DNA of 64,000 nucleotides, from positions 124,001 to 188,000 of the forward strand of contig NZ_QLAE01000003.1 of NCBI RefSeq assembly GCF_005876855.1, in the 5' to 3' direction. The position numbers were made by a program, and so were the translations under genes. This document shows positions 19,059 to 30,385 of this stretch, piece after piece; the stretch's first letter is position 1, and each line of letters begins with the position of its first letter. Under the pieces are notes generated by a model. It had not been told where the DNA came from. It saw nothing but the letters and a program-made list of their open reading frames with translations, and did not search any database. Source of the stretch: Stutzerimonas nosocomialis (lineage in GTDB: Bacteria > Pseudomonadota > Gammaproteobacteria > Pseudomonadales > Pseudomonadaceae).

Positions 19059-20467
19059 GAACGCTCCGCGAACAGCGCGCTGACGAAGGCCTGCGCCTCG
19101 AAGGTGCGCAGGTCGTCGATGCCCTCGCCGACGCCGATGAAGCGGATCGGCGTGCCGAACTGCTTGGCCAGGGCGAAGATCACGCCGCCCTTGGCGGTGC
19201 CGTCCAGCTTGGTCAGCGCCAGCCCGGTCAGCTCCACGGCCTGGTTGAACTGGCGCGTCTGGTTGATCGCGTTCTGCCCGGTGCCGGCGTCGAGCACCAG
19301 CAGCACCTCGTGGGGCGCGGTCTCGTCGAGCTTGCCGATCACCCGACGGACCTTTTTCAGTTCCTCCATCAGGTTGTCCTTGGTATGCAGGCGCCCGGCG
19401 GTGTCGGCGATCAGCACGTCGATGCCGCGCGCCTTGGCCGCCTGCACCGCATCGAAGATCACCGAGGCGGAGTCGGCGCCAGTGTGCTGCGCGATCACTG
19501 CGATGTTGTTGCGCTCGCCCCACACCTGCAGCTGCTCGACGGCAGCCGCGCGGAAGGTATCGCCCGCCGCGAGCATGACCTTCTTGCCGTCGCGCTGCAG
19601 TTTCTTGGCCAGCTTGCCGATGGTGGTGGTCTTGCCGACGCCGTTCACGCCGACCACCAGGATCACGTAGGGCTGCTTGGCCGAATCGACCTGCAGCGGC
19701 TGCTCGACCGGTTTCAGCAGCGCCGCCAGTTCCTCCTGCAGGGCCTTGTAGAGCGCGCCGCTGTCGGCGAGCTCCTTGCGCGCCACGCGGCGGGTGAGGT
19801 TCTGGATGATGGCGGTGGTCGCCTCGACGCCAACGTCGGCGGTCAGCAGCCGCGTCTCCAGCTCCTCGAGCAGGTCGTCGTCGATGGCCTTCTTGCCGAG
19901 AAACAGGCTGGCCATGCCTTCGCCAAGGCTGGCGCTGGTCTTCGACAGGCCCTGCTTGAGGCGTGCGAAGAAGCCTGCGCGGGCCGGTTCGGACTCCGCC
20001 ACAGGCGAAGGCTCAGCGGGTGAAGGCTCGGACGGCTCGCTCGACGCGAGGGCTGGCGTGCTCTCGATCGGCGGTTCGGGCGGCTCGGCGGGCGCAGTCG
20101 GCTCACTGCCCTTGAACAACCCGAAGAAACCCGAGCGGGCCTCGGCTTCGGCCTTGACCGAAGGGACCGGCGTGACGGGCAGCTCCGGCTCGGGCTCGAA
20201 CACCGGCTCCGGCTCGGCGTACGGCTCCGGCTCGGTTTCGGGCTCAGGCGCCGCGAATTCAGACTCGGCGAGCGGAGCCGCCTCGGCCTGCAGAGGCTCG
20301 TGCGCCTCTGCCGCCAGCGGAGCCTCGGGCTGCTCGCCGGGAGCGTCCTGCGGCGCTTCGACCGGTTCTGCCGCGGGCGCCTCGGGCTTCCTGCGCAGCC
20401 AGCCGAACAGGCCTTTCTTTTCGCCGGCCTCGGCCGGCGTCTTCTTGTCGTCGTTGGAACCAAACAT
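19055..20467 (-). CDS. ftsY: Signal recognition particle receptor FtsY
   Basis: Encodes 470 residues. The first ~170 residues form the acidic A domain rich in Glu-Pro repeats (EPEPETEPEPYAEPEPVFEPEP) used for membrane and translocon contact. The N domain follows, then the SRP GTPase G domain with G1 GVNGVGKTTTIGKLA, the DTAGR motif and TKLDGTAKGG. FtsY docks ribosome-SRP complexes at the membrane. The start MFGSNDDKK at 20467 is the family start; an in-frame ATG 17 codons earlier is unlikely. First gene of the ftsYEX operon, divergent from the M16 pair. Confidence 0.97.
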   Translation of the reverse strand: MFGSNDDKKTPAEAGEKKGLFGWLRRKPEAPAAEPVEAPQDAPGEQPEAPLAAEAHEPLQAEAAPLAESEFAAPEPETEPEPYAEPEPVFEPEPELPVTPVPSVKAEAEARSGFFGLFKGSEPTAPAEPPEPPIESTPALASSEPSEPSPAEPSPVAESEPARAGFFARLKQGLSKTSASLGEGMASLFLGKKAIDDDLLEELETRLLTADVGVEATTAIIQNLTRRVARKELADSGALYKALQEELAALLKPVEQPLQVDSAKQPYVILVVGVNGVGKTTTIGKLAKKLQRDGKKVMLAAGDTFRAAAVEQLQVWGERNNIAVIAQHTGADSASVIFDAVQAAKARGIDVLIADTAGRLHTKDNLMEELKKVRRVIGKLDETAPHEVLLVLDAGTGQNAINQTRQFNQAVELTGLALTKLDGTAKGGVIFALAKQFGTPIRFIGVGEGIDDLRTFEAQAFVSALFAERS

Positions 20468-20631
20468 GGAGAAGACTTTCTCAAAGGGCGAAACGCCAGC
20501 AGGCGCGCCGCTGGCCAAATGGGGGAATATCCTAGCACCTCACCGGGCGCCAGCGCTAAGCCGGGCCTCGACCGGCGCCTGTATGACGCCATCGGCGCCG
20601 GCATGTTCCGGCGTCACCTCGCCGCAGCCCT

Positions 20632-20659
20632 TTGCCTGGTACGCTCGCGCCTTTACCAT
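20632..20659 (+). promoter_or_regulatory. Candidate sigma-70 promoter for the M16 peptidase operon
   Basis: TTGCCT (20632-20637), a 16-bp spacer and TACCAT (20654-20659) make a fair sigma-70 promoter 61 bp before the first peptidase gene, in the 253-bp divergent gap with ftsY. Confidence 0.4.
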
Positions 20660-20720
20660 GACCGCGCATTCACGGAGCCCGCATCGAACGATGCGGCCTG
20701 CAACCGAACGAGTCCTGTCT

Positions 20721-22073
20721 ATGCCTTCGATGCTACGCCGTGCCGTGCTGTTGTTCGGCACCCTCTGCCTGCCTTTGCTGGCGATCGCAGCCGAGCCGCA
20801 ACCGACCCATGAGTTCTTCCTCGACAACGGCCTGAAAGTCATCGTGCGCGAGGACCACCGCGCGCCGGTGGTGGTCTCGCAGCTCTGGTACAAGGTCGGC
20901 TCCAGCTACGAGACGCCCGGCCAGACCGGCCTGTCCCACGCCCTGGAACACATGATGTTCAAGGGCAGCCGCAAGCTGGGGCCAGGCCAGGCTTCACGCA
21001 TCCTGCGCGAGCTGGGTGCCGAGGAAAACGCCTTCACCTCCGACGACTACACCGCCTATTACCAGGTGCTGGCGCGGGACCGCCTGGCCGTTGCCTTCGA
21101 GCTGGAGGCCGACCGCCTGGCCAGCCTCAGGCTGCCGGCCGACGAATTCGCCCGCGAAATCGAGGTGATCAAGGAAGAGCGGCGCCTGCGCACCGACGAC
21201 AGGCCCAGCGCGCTGGCCTTCGAGCGCTTCAAGGCCATGGCCTACCCGGCCAGCGGCTACCACACGCCCACCATCGGCTGGATGGCCGACCTGGAGCGGA
21301 TGACGGTCGAGGAGCTGCGCGCCTGGTACGAACAGTGGTACGCGCCGAACAACGCCACCCTGGTGGTGGTCGGCGATGTCACCGTGGATGAAGTCCGCGG
21401 CCTGGCCGAGCGCTATTTCGGGCCGATCGAAAAACGCGCCGTGCCCATGGCCAAGGTGCCGCTGGAGCTCGCCGAGCCGGGCGAGCGGCGCCTGACGCTG
21501 CACGTCAGGACACAGCTGCCGAGCCTGATGATGGCGTTCAACGTGCCGGGCCTGGCGACTACCGACGATCCGCGCGAGATCCATGCCCTGCGGCTGATCT
21601 CGGCGTTGCTCGACGGCGGCTACAGTGCCCGCCTGCCCTCGCGCCTGGAGCGCGGCGAAGAACTGGTCACCAGCGCTTCGGCCTGGTACAGCGCCTACCC
21701 GCGCGGCGACAGCCTGTTCGTGCTCGGCGCCTCGCCGAACCTGCAGAAACAGCGCAGCCTGGAAGACGTCGAAGCCGGCCTCTGGCGCGAACTCGACCTG
21801 CTGAAGCAGCAACCGCCGTCGCCCGAGGAGCTCGAGCGGGTTCGCGCCCAGGTGATCGCCGGACTGGTCTACGAGCGCGACTCGATCACCGAACAGGCCA
21901 CCACCATCGGCCGCCTGGAAACGGTCGGCCTCTCCTGGCGACTGATGGACGAAGAACTCAGCGCACTCGAAGCCGTCACCCCCGAGGACATCCAGCAGGC
22001 CGCGCGGACCTACTTCACCCGCTCGCGCCTGAGCGTCGCCCATGTTCTGCCCGAGGAGTCCCGCGATGAGTAA
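20721..22073 (+). CDS. M16 family zinc metallopeptidase (catalytic subunit)
   Basis: Encodes 450 residues with a signal peptide (cleavage near LLAIAA, residue 21). The inverted zinc motif HxxEH is at residues 73-77 (HALEHMMF) and the downstream glutamate ligand lies in EIEVIKEERR, so this subunit should be active in the periplasm. It is followed by an overlapping second M16 gene that lacks the zinc site, the usual pairing of active and inactive halves. ATG 20721 is chosen; ATG 20730 is three codons later. Substrates are unknown. Confidence 0.92.
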   Translation: MPSMLRRAVLLFGTLCLPLLAIAAEPQPTHEFFLDNGLKVIVREDHRAPVVVSQLWYKVGSSYETPGQTGLSHALEHMMFKGSRKLGPGQASRILRELGAEENAFTSDDYTAYYQVLARDRLAVAFELEADRLASLRLPADEFAREIEVIKEERRLRTDDRPSALAFERFKAMAYPASGYHTPTIGWMADLERMTVEELRAWYEQWYAPNNATLVVVGDVTVDEVRGLAERYFGPIEKRAVPMAKVPLELAEPGERRLTLHVRTQLPSLMMAFNVPGLATTDDPREIHALRLISALLDGGYSARLPSRLERGEELVTSASAWYSAYPRGDSLFVLGASPNLQKQRSLEDVEAGLWRELDLLKQQPPSPEELERVRAQVIAGLVYERDSITEQATTIGRLETVGLSWRLMDEELSALEAVTPEDIQQAARTYFTRSRLSVAHVLPEESRDE

Positions 22074-23592
22074 GCGCCACCTGCGCCACGGGCTGTCCGG
22101 CCTGTTGCTGCTGATCCTGGTCGGGCTGCTCGCCTGGAGCGCCAATCGCCCGGCCCATGCCCCGGCCGAAACACCCGCCGAACCGCAAACGGGGGTCCAA
22201 GTCCCGGTGCCGGCCGACGAGTCCGCCGTGGAGCAGATTCCCCTGGAGTCGCTCGCCGAGCTCGGCGACCAGCCGTTGGCCCGGCGTACGCTGGACATCC
22301 AGAGCTGGCAGACCGCCGAAGGCGCCAAGGTGCTGTTCGTGCAGGCGCCGGAGCTGCCGATGTTCGATCTGCGCCTGACCTTCGCCGCCGGCAGCAGCCA
22401 GGACGGCGACACGCCCGGCCTGGCCCTGCTGACCAACGCGATGCTCAACGAGGGCGTCGAAGGCCGGGACGTCACCGCGATCGCCGAGGGCTTCGAAGGG
22501 CTCGGCGCCGAGTTCGGCAACGGCTCCTACCGCGACATGGCCGTAGCCAGCCTGCGTAGCCTGAGCGAGCCCGGCAAGCGCGGCGCGGCGCTGGAACTGT
22601 TCGGCCAGGTGGTCGGCCACCCGACCTTCCCAGAAGACTCGCTGCAACGCATCAAGAACCAGCTGATGGCCAGTTTCGAGCTGCAAAAGCAGAACCCGGG
22701 CAAGCTGGCCAGCCTCGAACTGTTCAAACAGCTCTACGGCGATCACCCCTACGGCAGCCCCAGCGAAGGTACGCCCGCCTCCATCCCGGGTATCAGCCGC
22801 GAGCAGCTGCAGGCCTTCCATGCCCGGGCGTACGCGGCTGGCAATGCGGTGATCGCCCTGGTCGGCGACCTCAGCCGCGAAGAGGCGCAAGCGATCGCCG
22901 CGCAGGTCTCGGGCAGCCTGCCGAAAGGCGAAGCCCTGCCGACGACGCCTGCGCCGGCAGCCCCCGAGCCGGGCGTCCACGCGATAGAGTTCCCCTCCAG
23001 CCAGACCCACCTGCTGCTGGCCCAGCTCGGCATCGAGCGCGGCGATCCGGATTACGCGGCCCTCTACCTGGGCAACCAGATCCTCGGCGGCGGCGGTTTC
23101 GGCACCCGCCTGATGGAGGAAGTCCGCGAGAAGCGCGGCCTCACCTACGGCATCTATTCGGGCTTCAGTCCGATGCGCAGCAACGGCCCGTTCATGATCA
23201 GCCTGCAGACCCGCGCGGACCTGGCGCAGGGCTCGCTGGAGCTGGTCCAGCGCCTGGTGCGCGAATTCCTCGCCGACGGCCCGACCCAGGCCGAGCTCGA
23301 GCGCAGCAAGCGCGAGATCGCCGGCAGCTTCCCGCTGTCGACGGCCAGCAATGCCGACATCGTCGGCCAGCTGGGCAGCATCGGCTTCTACGACCTGCCG
23401 CTGACCTACCTGGAGGACTTCATGCAACAGGTCCAGGAGGTCACGGTCGAACAGGTCAGGGAGGCGATGAACAAGCACCTTGAGGCCGACGGCTTCGTCA
23501 TCGTCACGGCCGGGCCCAGCGTCGAGCAGAAGGAACTGCCGCCGCCCAGCGACCAACCCATCGAACAGCCCAGCGGCGTTCCGGAGCACTGA
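22066..23592 (+). CDS. M16 family peptidase-like protein (non-catalytic partner)
   Basis: Encodes 508 residues: an N-terminal signal-anchor (residues 10-30), a Pro/Ala-rich linker, then two M16 lobes. The HxxEH zinc motif is replaced (LLTNAMLNEGVEG), while the C-terminal lobe keeps the GGGGFGTRLMEEVREKRGLTYG R/Y pair that helps bind substrate in the partner. It is therefore the inactive half of a heterodimer with the preceding gene, with which it overlaps by 8 bp. The TGA shares its last base with the rsmD ATG. Confidence 0.93.
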   Translation: MSKRHLRHGLSGLLLLILVGLLAWSANRPAHAPAETPAEPQTGVQVPVPADESAVEQIPLESLAELGDQPLARRTLDIQSWQTAEGAKVLFVQAPELPMFDLRLTFAAGSSQDGDTPGLALLTNAMLNEGVEGRDVTAIAEGFEGLGAEFGNGSYRDMAVASLRSLSEPGKRGAALELFGQVVGHPTFPEDSLQRIKNQLMASFELQKQNPGKLASLELFKQLYGDHPYGSPSEGTPASIPGISREQLQAFHARAYAAGNAVIALVGDLSREEAQAIAAQVSGSLPKGEALPTTPAPAAPEPGVHAIEFPSSQTHLLLAQLGIERGDPDYAALYLGNQILGGGGFGTRLMEEVREKRGLTYGIYSGFSPMRSNGPFMISLQTRADLAQGSLELVQRLVREFLADGPTQAELERSKREIAGSFPLSTASNADIVGQLGSIGFYDLPLTYLEDFMQQVQEVTVEQVREAMNKHLEADGFVIVTAGPSVEQKELPPPSDQPIEQPSGVPEH

Positions 23593-24188
23593 TGGCGACT
23601 CCACCGATCCGACCCAGCGCCCGTGGCGGCCAGGGCCAGCTACGCATCATCGGCGGCGACTGGCGCAGCCGCCGCTTCTCCTTTCCCGATGCCGAGGGCC
23701 TGCGGCCGACGCCCGACCGGGTGCGCGAGACGCTGTTCAACTGGCTGGCGCCCTACCTGTCCGGCGCCCGGGTGTTCGACCTGTTCACCGGCAGCGGCGC
23801 ACTCTACCTGGAAGCCCTTTCCCGTGGCGCCGGCATGGCCCTGGCGCTGGACGTCAACGCCAACGCCATCGCCAGCCTGCGCAAGCACCTGGACACGCTC
23901 AGCTGCGGCAACGGCCAGCTGCTGCAGAGCGACGCCCTGCGCTACCTGGAAACCCAGCACGCGACGCCGTTCGACCTGGTCTTCCTCGACCCGCCGTTCA
24001 ACAAGAACCTGCTGCTGCCGGCCTGCCAGCTGCTCGAAGACAAGGGCTGGCTGGCCGATCACGCCTGGGTCTACACCGAAAGCGAGGCGCCCGCCTCGAG
24101 CCTCGGCCTGCCGGGCAACTGGCGCCTGCACCGGGAGAAGCAGGCCGGCCAGGTGTTCTACTCGCTCTGGGAACGATCCGCGCCCTGA
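23592..24188 (+). CDS. rsmD: 16S rRNA (guanine966-N2)-methyltransferase RsmD
   Basis: Encodes 198 residues. The start of the conserved domain LRIIGGDWRSRRFSFP, the RPTPDRVRETLFNWL segment, SAM-binding VFDLFTGSGALYLEALSRGA and the catalytic DPPF motif (FLDPPFNKNLL) are all present. RsmD methylates G966 of 16S rRNA during 30S assembly. The ATG overlaps the upstream stop (TGATG), so it is coupled to the M16 pair. Confidence 0.97.
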   Translation: MATPPIRPSARGGQGQLRIIGGDWRSRRFSFPDAEGLRPTPDRVRETLFNWLAPYLSGARVFDLFTGSGALYLEALSRGAGMALALDVNANAIASLRKHLDTLSCGNGQLLQSDALRYLETQHATPFDLVFLDPPFNKNLLLPACQLLEDKGWLADHAWVYTESEAPASSLGLPGNWRLHREKQAGQVFYSLWERSAP

Positions 24189-24224
24189 GCCGCCGTCCGG
24201 CCCTGCCCGCATAACGGAGCCCCT

Positions 24225-26281
<2,057 letters not shown>

Positions 26282-26284
26282 TCC

Positions 26285-27994
26285 GTGCCGTTGCCGGTGG
26301 TTCGCTCCGCCCGGCAATGGCTGCTCGGCCTGTGCATCGCCTCCCTGGCGCTGGCAGCCGCCGCCCAGGGCCAGGCGCCCGGCCAGGGCGCCGTCGCCAC
26401 ACCCCACCCACTGGCAAGCGACGTCGGCCAGCGGATTCTCCAGGCCGGCGGCAACGCCTTCGACGCGGCCGTGGCGATCAGCGCCGCGCTCGCGGTGGTC
26501 GAGCCCTACGGCTCGGGCATTGGCGGTGGCGGCTTCTTCCTGCTGCGCGAAGCCGGGCAACCGACCCGTTACCGATTCCTCGACGCCCGTGAGCGGGCGC
26601 CTCTGGCCGCGACCGCCGATCTCTACGTACGGGACGGCAAGGCCCGTCGCGACCTGTCCCTCGACGGCCCACTGGCAGCGGCGATTCCCGGCACGCCCGC
26701 TGCCTGGGACGACCTGGCGAGCCGCTACGGCCGCCTGCCGCTGGCCACCAGCCTGGCGCCGGCGATCGCGCTGGCCCGCGACGGTTTCCAAGTCGATGCG
26801 GTTTATCGCGAACGGGCCGGGTGGCGGCTGTCGGCGCTGCGGGACGACCCGGAGAGCGCGCGGATCTTCCTCGTCGAGGGGGAGCTGCCCGCGCTGGGCC
26901 ATAGGCTGCGCCAGCCGGAACTGGCCGAGACCCTCGAGGCCCTGGCCGCCCACGGCAGCGACGCGTTCTATCGCGGCCCGCTGGCCGGAAAGCTGGTCGC
27001 CGGCGTCAGCGCGGCCGGGGGGATCTGGTCCGAACAGGATCTTTCCGACTATCGCAGCGTGGAGCGCGAACCGCTGCGCGTCGCGCTGGCCGAGGGCCGC
27101 GAGCTGATCAGCGCGCCTCCGCCGTCGGCCGGTGGCGTGGCCCTGGCGCAGAGCCTGGGTCTGCTCGAGCGGCTCGACTGGCAGGCCGCCCAGCCGCCGC
27201 TGCGCCAGCACCTGGTCATCGAGGCGCTGCGCCGCGCCTACCGCGACCGGGCCCTGCTCGGCGACCCCGACTTCACCGACAACCCGCTGCAGCAGCTGCT
27301 CGCGCCGGCCTACCTGGACCGACTCGCAGACGAGATCGACCCGCAGCGCGCCACGCCCAGCGCCGAGCTGCCGCCGGCTCCGGCCTGGCGCGAGGGCGAG
27401 AACACCACCCACTTCGCCGTCATCGATGCCGAGGGCAATGCGGTCGCCGCCACCCTGTCGCTCAACTTCATGTTCGGCGCCGCCTTCACGGTGCCCGGCA
27501 CCGGCGTGCTGCTGAACAACGAAATGGACGACTTCGCTGCCGACCTGTCCGGCAGCAATGCCTATGGCCTGGCCGCCAGCCAGGTCAACGCCATCGCCGG
27601 CGGCAAGCGCCCGCTGTCGAGCATGAGCCCCACCTTCATCGAAGGGCCGGCGGACTTCGCGACGTTCGGCACCCCGGGCGGCAGCCGGATTCCCAGCATG
27701 GTGCTGCTCTCGGCACTGTCGCACCTCGGCGGGGAGCCGGCCGGGACCTGGGCGGCCACGCCGCGCTATCACCACCAGTACCTGCCGGACGTGGTCGAGT
27801 ACGAAGCCGGGGCATTCGATGCCAGGCAGATCGAAGCGCTCGAAGCGCTGGGCCACCGGCTCAAACCGATGGAGCGCGCCTACGGCAACCAGCAGGTGCT
27901 GCACTGGGACAAGCGTACCGGCGCCCTCGAGGCGGCCAGCGACCCGCGAGGCATCGGCCGCTCGTTGCGAGTACCGGCCGCGGCGCCGCGCTGA
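26285..27994 (+). CDS. ggt: Gamma-glutamyltranspeptidase precursor
   Basis: Encodes 569 residues from GTG 26285, with a signal peptide (cleavage near LALAAAAQ, residue 27). The precursor cleaves itself before the catalytic Thr374 in NTTHFAVID, giving a large subunit and a ~195-residue small subunit. Substrate motifs NNEMDDF, LSSMSPT and FGTPGGSRIP are intact. The enzyme removes or transfers the gamma-glutamyl group of glutathione and related compounds in the periplasm. The start leaves only 3 bp after the ferredoxin stop, so co-transcription is likely. Confidence 0.95.
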   Translation: MPLPVVRSARQWLLGLCIASLALAAAAQGQAPGQGAVATPHPLASDVGQRILQAGGNAFDAAVAISAALAVVEPYGSGIGGGGFFLLREAGQPTRYRFLDARERAPLAATADLYVRDGKARRDLSLDGPLAAAIPGTPAAWDDLASRYGRLPLATSLAPAIALARDGFQVDAVYRERAGWRLSALRDDPESARIFLVEGELPALGHRLRQPELAETLEALAAHGSDAFYRGPLAGKLVAGVSAAGGIWSEQDLSDYRSVEREPLRVALAEGRELISAPPPSAGGVALAQSLGLLERLDWQAAQPPLRQHLVIEALRRAYRDRALLGDPDFTDNPLQQLLAPAYLDRLADEIDPQRATPSAELPPAPAWREGENTTHFAVIDAEGNAVAATLSLNFMFGAAFTVPGTGVLLNNEMDDFAADLSGSNAYGLAASQVNAIAGGKRPLSSMSPTFIEGPADFATFGTPGGSRIPSMVLLSALSHLGGEPAGTWAATPRYHHQYLPDVVEYEAGAFDARQIEALEALGHRLKPMERAYGNQQVLHWDKRTGALEAASDPRGIGRSLRVPAAAPR

Positions 27995-28000
27995 GCGGCG

Positions 28001-28855
28001 TTACTTCGCCCCTTCCTCGATCAGCCAGTCCAGCCGCCAGCCACCCTCGCTCTGCGCCAGCCGGGCGGCCAGCCAGGGCAACAGCTCGCGCAGCTGCTCT
28101 TCGAGCCCCCAGGGCGGATTGGAAATCGCCAGCCCCGAGCCATTGAGGCGACCGGCATCGTCGGCCGGATGCACGTAGAGCTCGGCACGCAGCAGTTTCG
28201 GCGCGCCGCTCCTGGCCAGGTCCTGGTAGAAGCGGCGCAGCTGGCGCTCATCCTTGATCGGGTACCAGATCACCCCGACCGTCTGGCGCATGCGCCCATG
28301 AGCTTCGTTGAGCGCCTCGACGCAGCGGCTCAACTCGTCGGCCTGCTCGAACGGCGGGTCGATCAGCAGCACCACGCGCTTTTCGGCGGTGGGCATCAGC
28401 GCACGCGGCACGTGCCACCCCTCGCCCAGATGGACCGCCACACGCCGGTCGCCGGCCATGTTGTCCTTGAGCAGAAGGCCGTCTTCGGGATGCTTTTCGT
28501 TGAGCTGCAGGCGGTCCTGCTCACGGCTCAACCGCCGAGCCAGCTCGGGCGAGCCGGGGTAGTAGCGCAGCTGGCCATCGGGGTTGAGCGCCCTGACCAC
28601 CTCCAGGTAAGGCGCCAGCGCCGCCGGCGCCGCCGGCGCCTCCTCCAGCGCCCAGAGCCGGCCGATGCCCTGCTGCCATTCGCCGGTACGGCTCGCCTGG
28701 TCGCCGGCCAGGTCGTAGAGGCCGACCCCGGCATGGCTGTCCAGATACGCCAGCGGCGCATCCTTGCGGCCCAGCAGGACGAACAGCTGGCTGAGCACGA
28801 GGTGCTTGAAGACGTCGGCATGGTTGCCGGCATGAAAGGCGTGGCGGTAGTTCAT
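28001..28855 (-). CDS. rlmJ: 23S rRNA (adenine2030-N6)-methyltransferase RlmJ
   Basis: Encodes 284 residues starting MNYRHAFHAGNHADVFKH, a highly distinctive RlmJ opening. The SAM region YLDSHAGVGLYDL and the catalytic DPPF motif (LLIDPPFEQ) are present, as is SNPPWGLEEQLRE near the C-terminus. RlmJ methylates A2030 of 23S rRNA. It is convergent with ggt (6 bp between stops). Confidence 0.96.
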   Translation of the reverse strand: MNYRHAFHAGNHADVFKHLVLSQLFVLLGRKDAPLAYLDSHAGVGLYDLAGDQASRTGEWQQGIGRLWALEEAPAAPAALAPYLEVVRALNPDGQLRYYPGSPELARRLSREQDRLQLNEKHPEDGLLLKDNMAGDRRVAVHLGEGWHVPRALMPTAEKRVVLLIDPPFEQADELSRCVEALNEAHGRMRQTVGVIWYPIKDERQLRRFYQDLARSGAPKLLRAELYVHPADDAGRLNGSGLAISNPPWGLEEQLRELLPWLAARLAQSEGGWRLDWLIEEGAK

Positions 28856-28977
28856 CGAAGGCTCCTGGCAAGCCGCGCATTGTAGCGCCCCGCCACGGAT
28901 GCGGTCAGGCGTCGCGCGGCGCTCAACAGGCCAGGGCGACGGGCGTAGACTGAGACATCGGTCCGAAGGCTCCCACC

Positions 28978-29499
28978 ATGACGCTGCTGCTCAATTCGCT
29001 GGTGTTTTTCGCAACCCTCGCCGGGATGGAACTGTTCGCCTGGTGGGCGCACAAGTACGTGATGCACGGCTGGGGCTGGGGCTGGCATCGCTCCCACCAC
29101 GAGCCGCGCACCGGCTGGTTCGAGAAGAACGACCTCTACGCCGTGGTGTTCGCCGGGATCGCGATCGTGCTGATCGCCCTGGGCACCGCCGGATACAGCC
29201 CGCTCGAATGGGTTGGCGCCGGGATGACGGCCTATGGGTTCTTCTACTTCGTCGCCCACGACGGCCTGGTGCATCACCGCTGGCCGCTGCGCTACGTGCC
29301 GCGCAACGGCTACCTCAAGCGGCTCTACCAGGCGCACCGGCTGCACCATGCGGTCGAAGGCAGGGAGCGCTGCGTCTCGTTCGGCTTTCTCTACGCGCCG
29401 CCGGTGGCCGTGCTGCGCCAGCAGCTGCGCGAACTGCACGGCGGGCGACTGCGCCGCGCTAGCGAGGCCGGCTCCACAGACCGGCAGGACGCGGCCTGA
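28978..29499 (+). CDS. crtZ: Beta-carotene hydroxylase CrtZ
   Basis: Encodes 173 residues of a membrane di-iron hydroxylase with the four histidine clusters HKYVMH, HRSHH, HDGLVHHR and HRLHHA and three or four membrane helices. It hydroxylates both beta-rings of beta-carotene to give zeaxanthin. It is transcribed toward crtB and the last 41 bp overlap the 3' end of crtB on the other strand. The ribosome site is weak (AAGG). The crt gene set is complete for zeaxanthin glucoside. Confidence 0.96.
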   Translation: MTLLLNSLVFFATLAGMELFAWWAHKYVMHGWGWGWHRSHHEPRTGWFEKNDLYAVVFAGIAIVLIALGTAGYSPLEWVGAGMTAYGFFYFVAHDGLVHHRWPLRYVPRNGYLKRLYQAHRLHHAVEGRERCVSFGFLYAPPVAVLRQQLRELHGGRLRRASEAGSTDRQDAA

Positions 29500-30385
29500 C
29501 CTTCATCCAGCGAGAAGCCAGCGCCGTCCCGGCACCGCCGAGCAGAAAGCACAGCTTCTGCGCGCGACTGGTCGACACCCGGCTATCCCAGGCATGGGCG
29601 CCGCGTGCCTTGACTTCGATACCGATCTGTCGATAGACCGCATGGGCGGTCGCGATCGACCACGCCGAGCGCAACGGCAGGTCGGCGAGCCCCTGCAGCG
29701 CCGAGGCGTAATAGGGTTCGGCCAGGTCCACCAGCCGCGCCGCCAGCACGGCCAGGGCCCGCCGATGTCGCGGCTCGGCCAGCTCGCTGGCGGGCACCCC
29801 GACCTCGGCGAGCCATTCGGCCGGCAGGTAGACCCGGCCGATGGCCGCGTCCTCGACGATGTCACGCGCGATATTGGTGAGCTGGAAGGCAAGCCCCAGG
29901 TCGCAGGCGCGATCGAGCGTGGCCTCGTCCTCGGCGCCCATCACCCGCGCCATCATCAGCCCCACCACGCCGGCGACCCGGTAGCAGTAGAGCAGCGTGT
30001 CGTCGAGGGACTGGTAATGCAGGTCCTCGACGTCCATGCGAAACCCTTGCAGATGCTCCAGCGGATACCGCCTCGGGATCGCATGGCGCTGCACCACCGC
30101 CTGGAACGCGGCGAATGCGGGATCGCTCATCGGCCGGCCTCGATACGCCTGCTCGGTGAGTTCCACCAGTTCGGCCAGGCGCGTCTGGCCTGCCGAGCGA
30201 TCGCCCGCCTGCTGCCCATGCCCGAGCACCTGCCCGTCGATCACGTCGTCGCAATGCCGGCACCAGGCATAGAGCATCACCGCGCTCTGCCGGGTGCGCT
30301 CGTCGAACAGCCTGGCGGCCGCGGCGAAGCTCCGGGAGCCGAGGTTGATCGCCTGGGTCGAGTGACTGACAACCTGCTCGTTCAT
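29459..30385 (-). CDS. crtB: 15-cis-phytoene synthase CrtB
   Basis: Encodes 308 residues. It condenses two geranylgeranyl diphosphates to phytoene. The two aspartate-rich motifs are DDVID (WCRHCDDVIDG) and the NIARDIVEDA segment, with FRMDVEDLHY between them. The ATG at 30385 overlaps the crtI TGA, so translation is coupled. It is the last gene of the idi-crtX-crtY-crtI-crtB operon and overlaps crtZ tail to tail. Confidence 0.97.
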   Translation of the reverse strand: MNEQVVSHSTQAINLGSRSFAAAARLFDERTRQSAVMLYAWCRHCDDVIDGQVLGHGQQAGDRSAGQTRLAELVELTEQAYRGRPMSDPAFAAFQAVVQRHAIPRRYPLEHLQGFRMDVEDLHYQSLDDTLLYCYRVAGVVGLMMARVMGAEDEATLDRACDLGLAFQLTNIARDIVEDAAIGRVYLPAEWLAEVGVPASELAEPRHRRALAVLAARLVDLAEPYYASALQGLADLPLRSAWSIATAHAVYRQIGIEVKARGAHAWDSRVSTSRAQKLCFLLGGAGTALASRWMKVRPRPAGLWSRPR

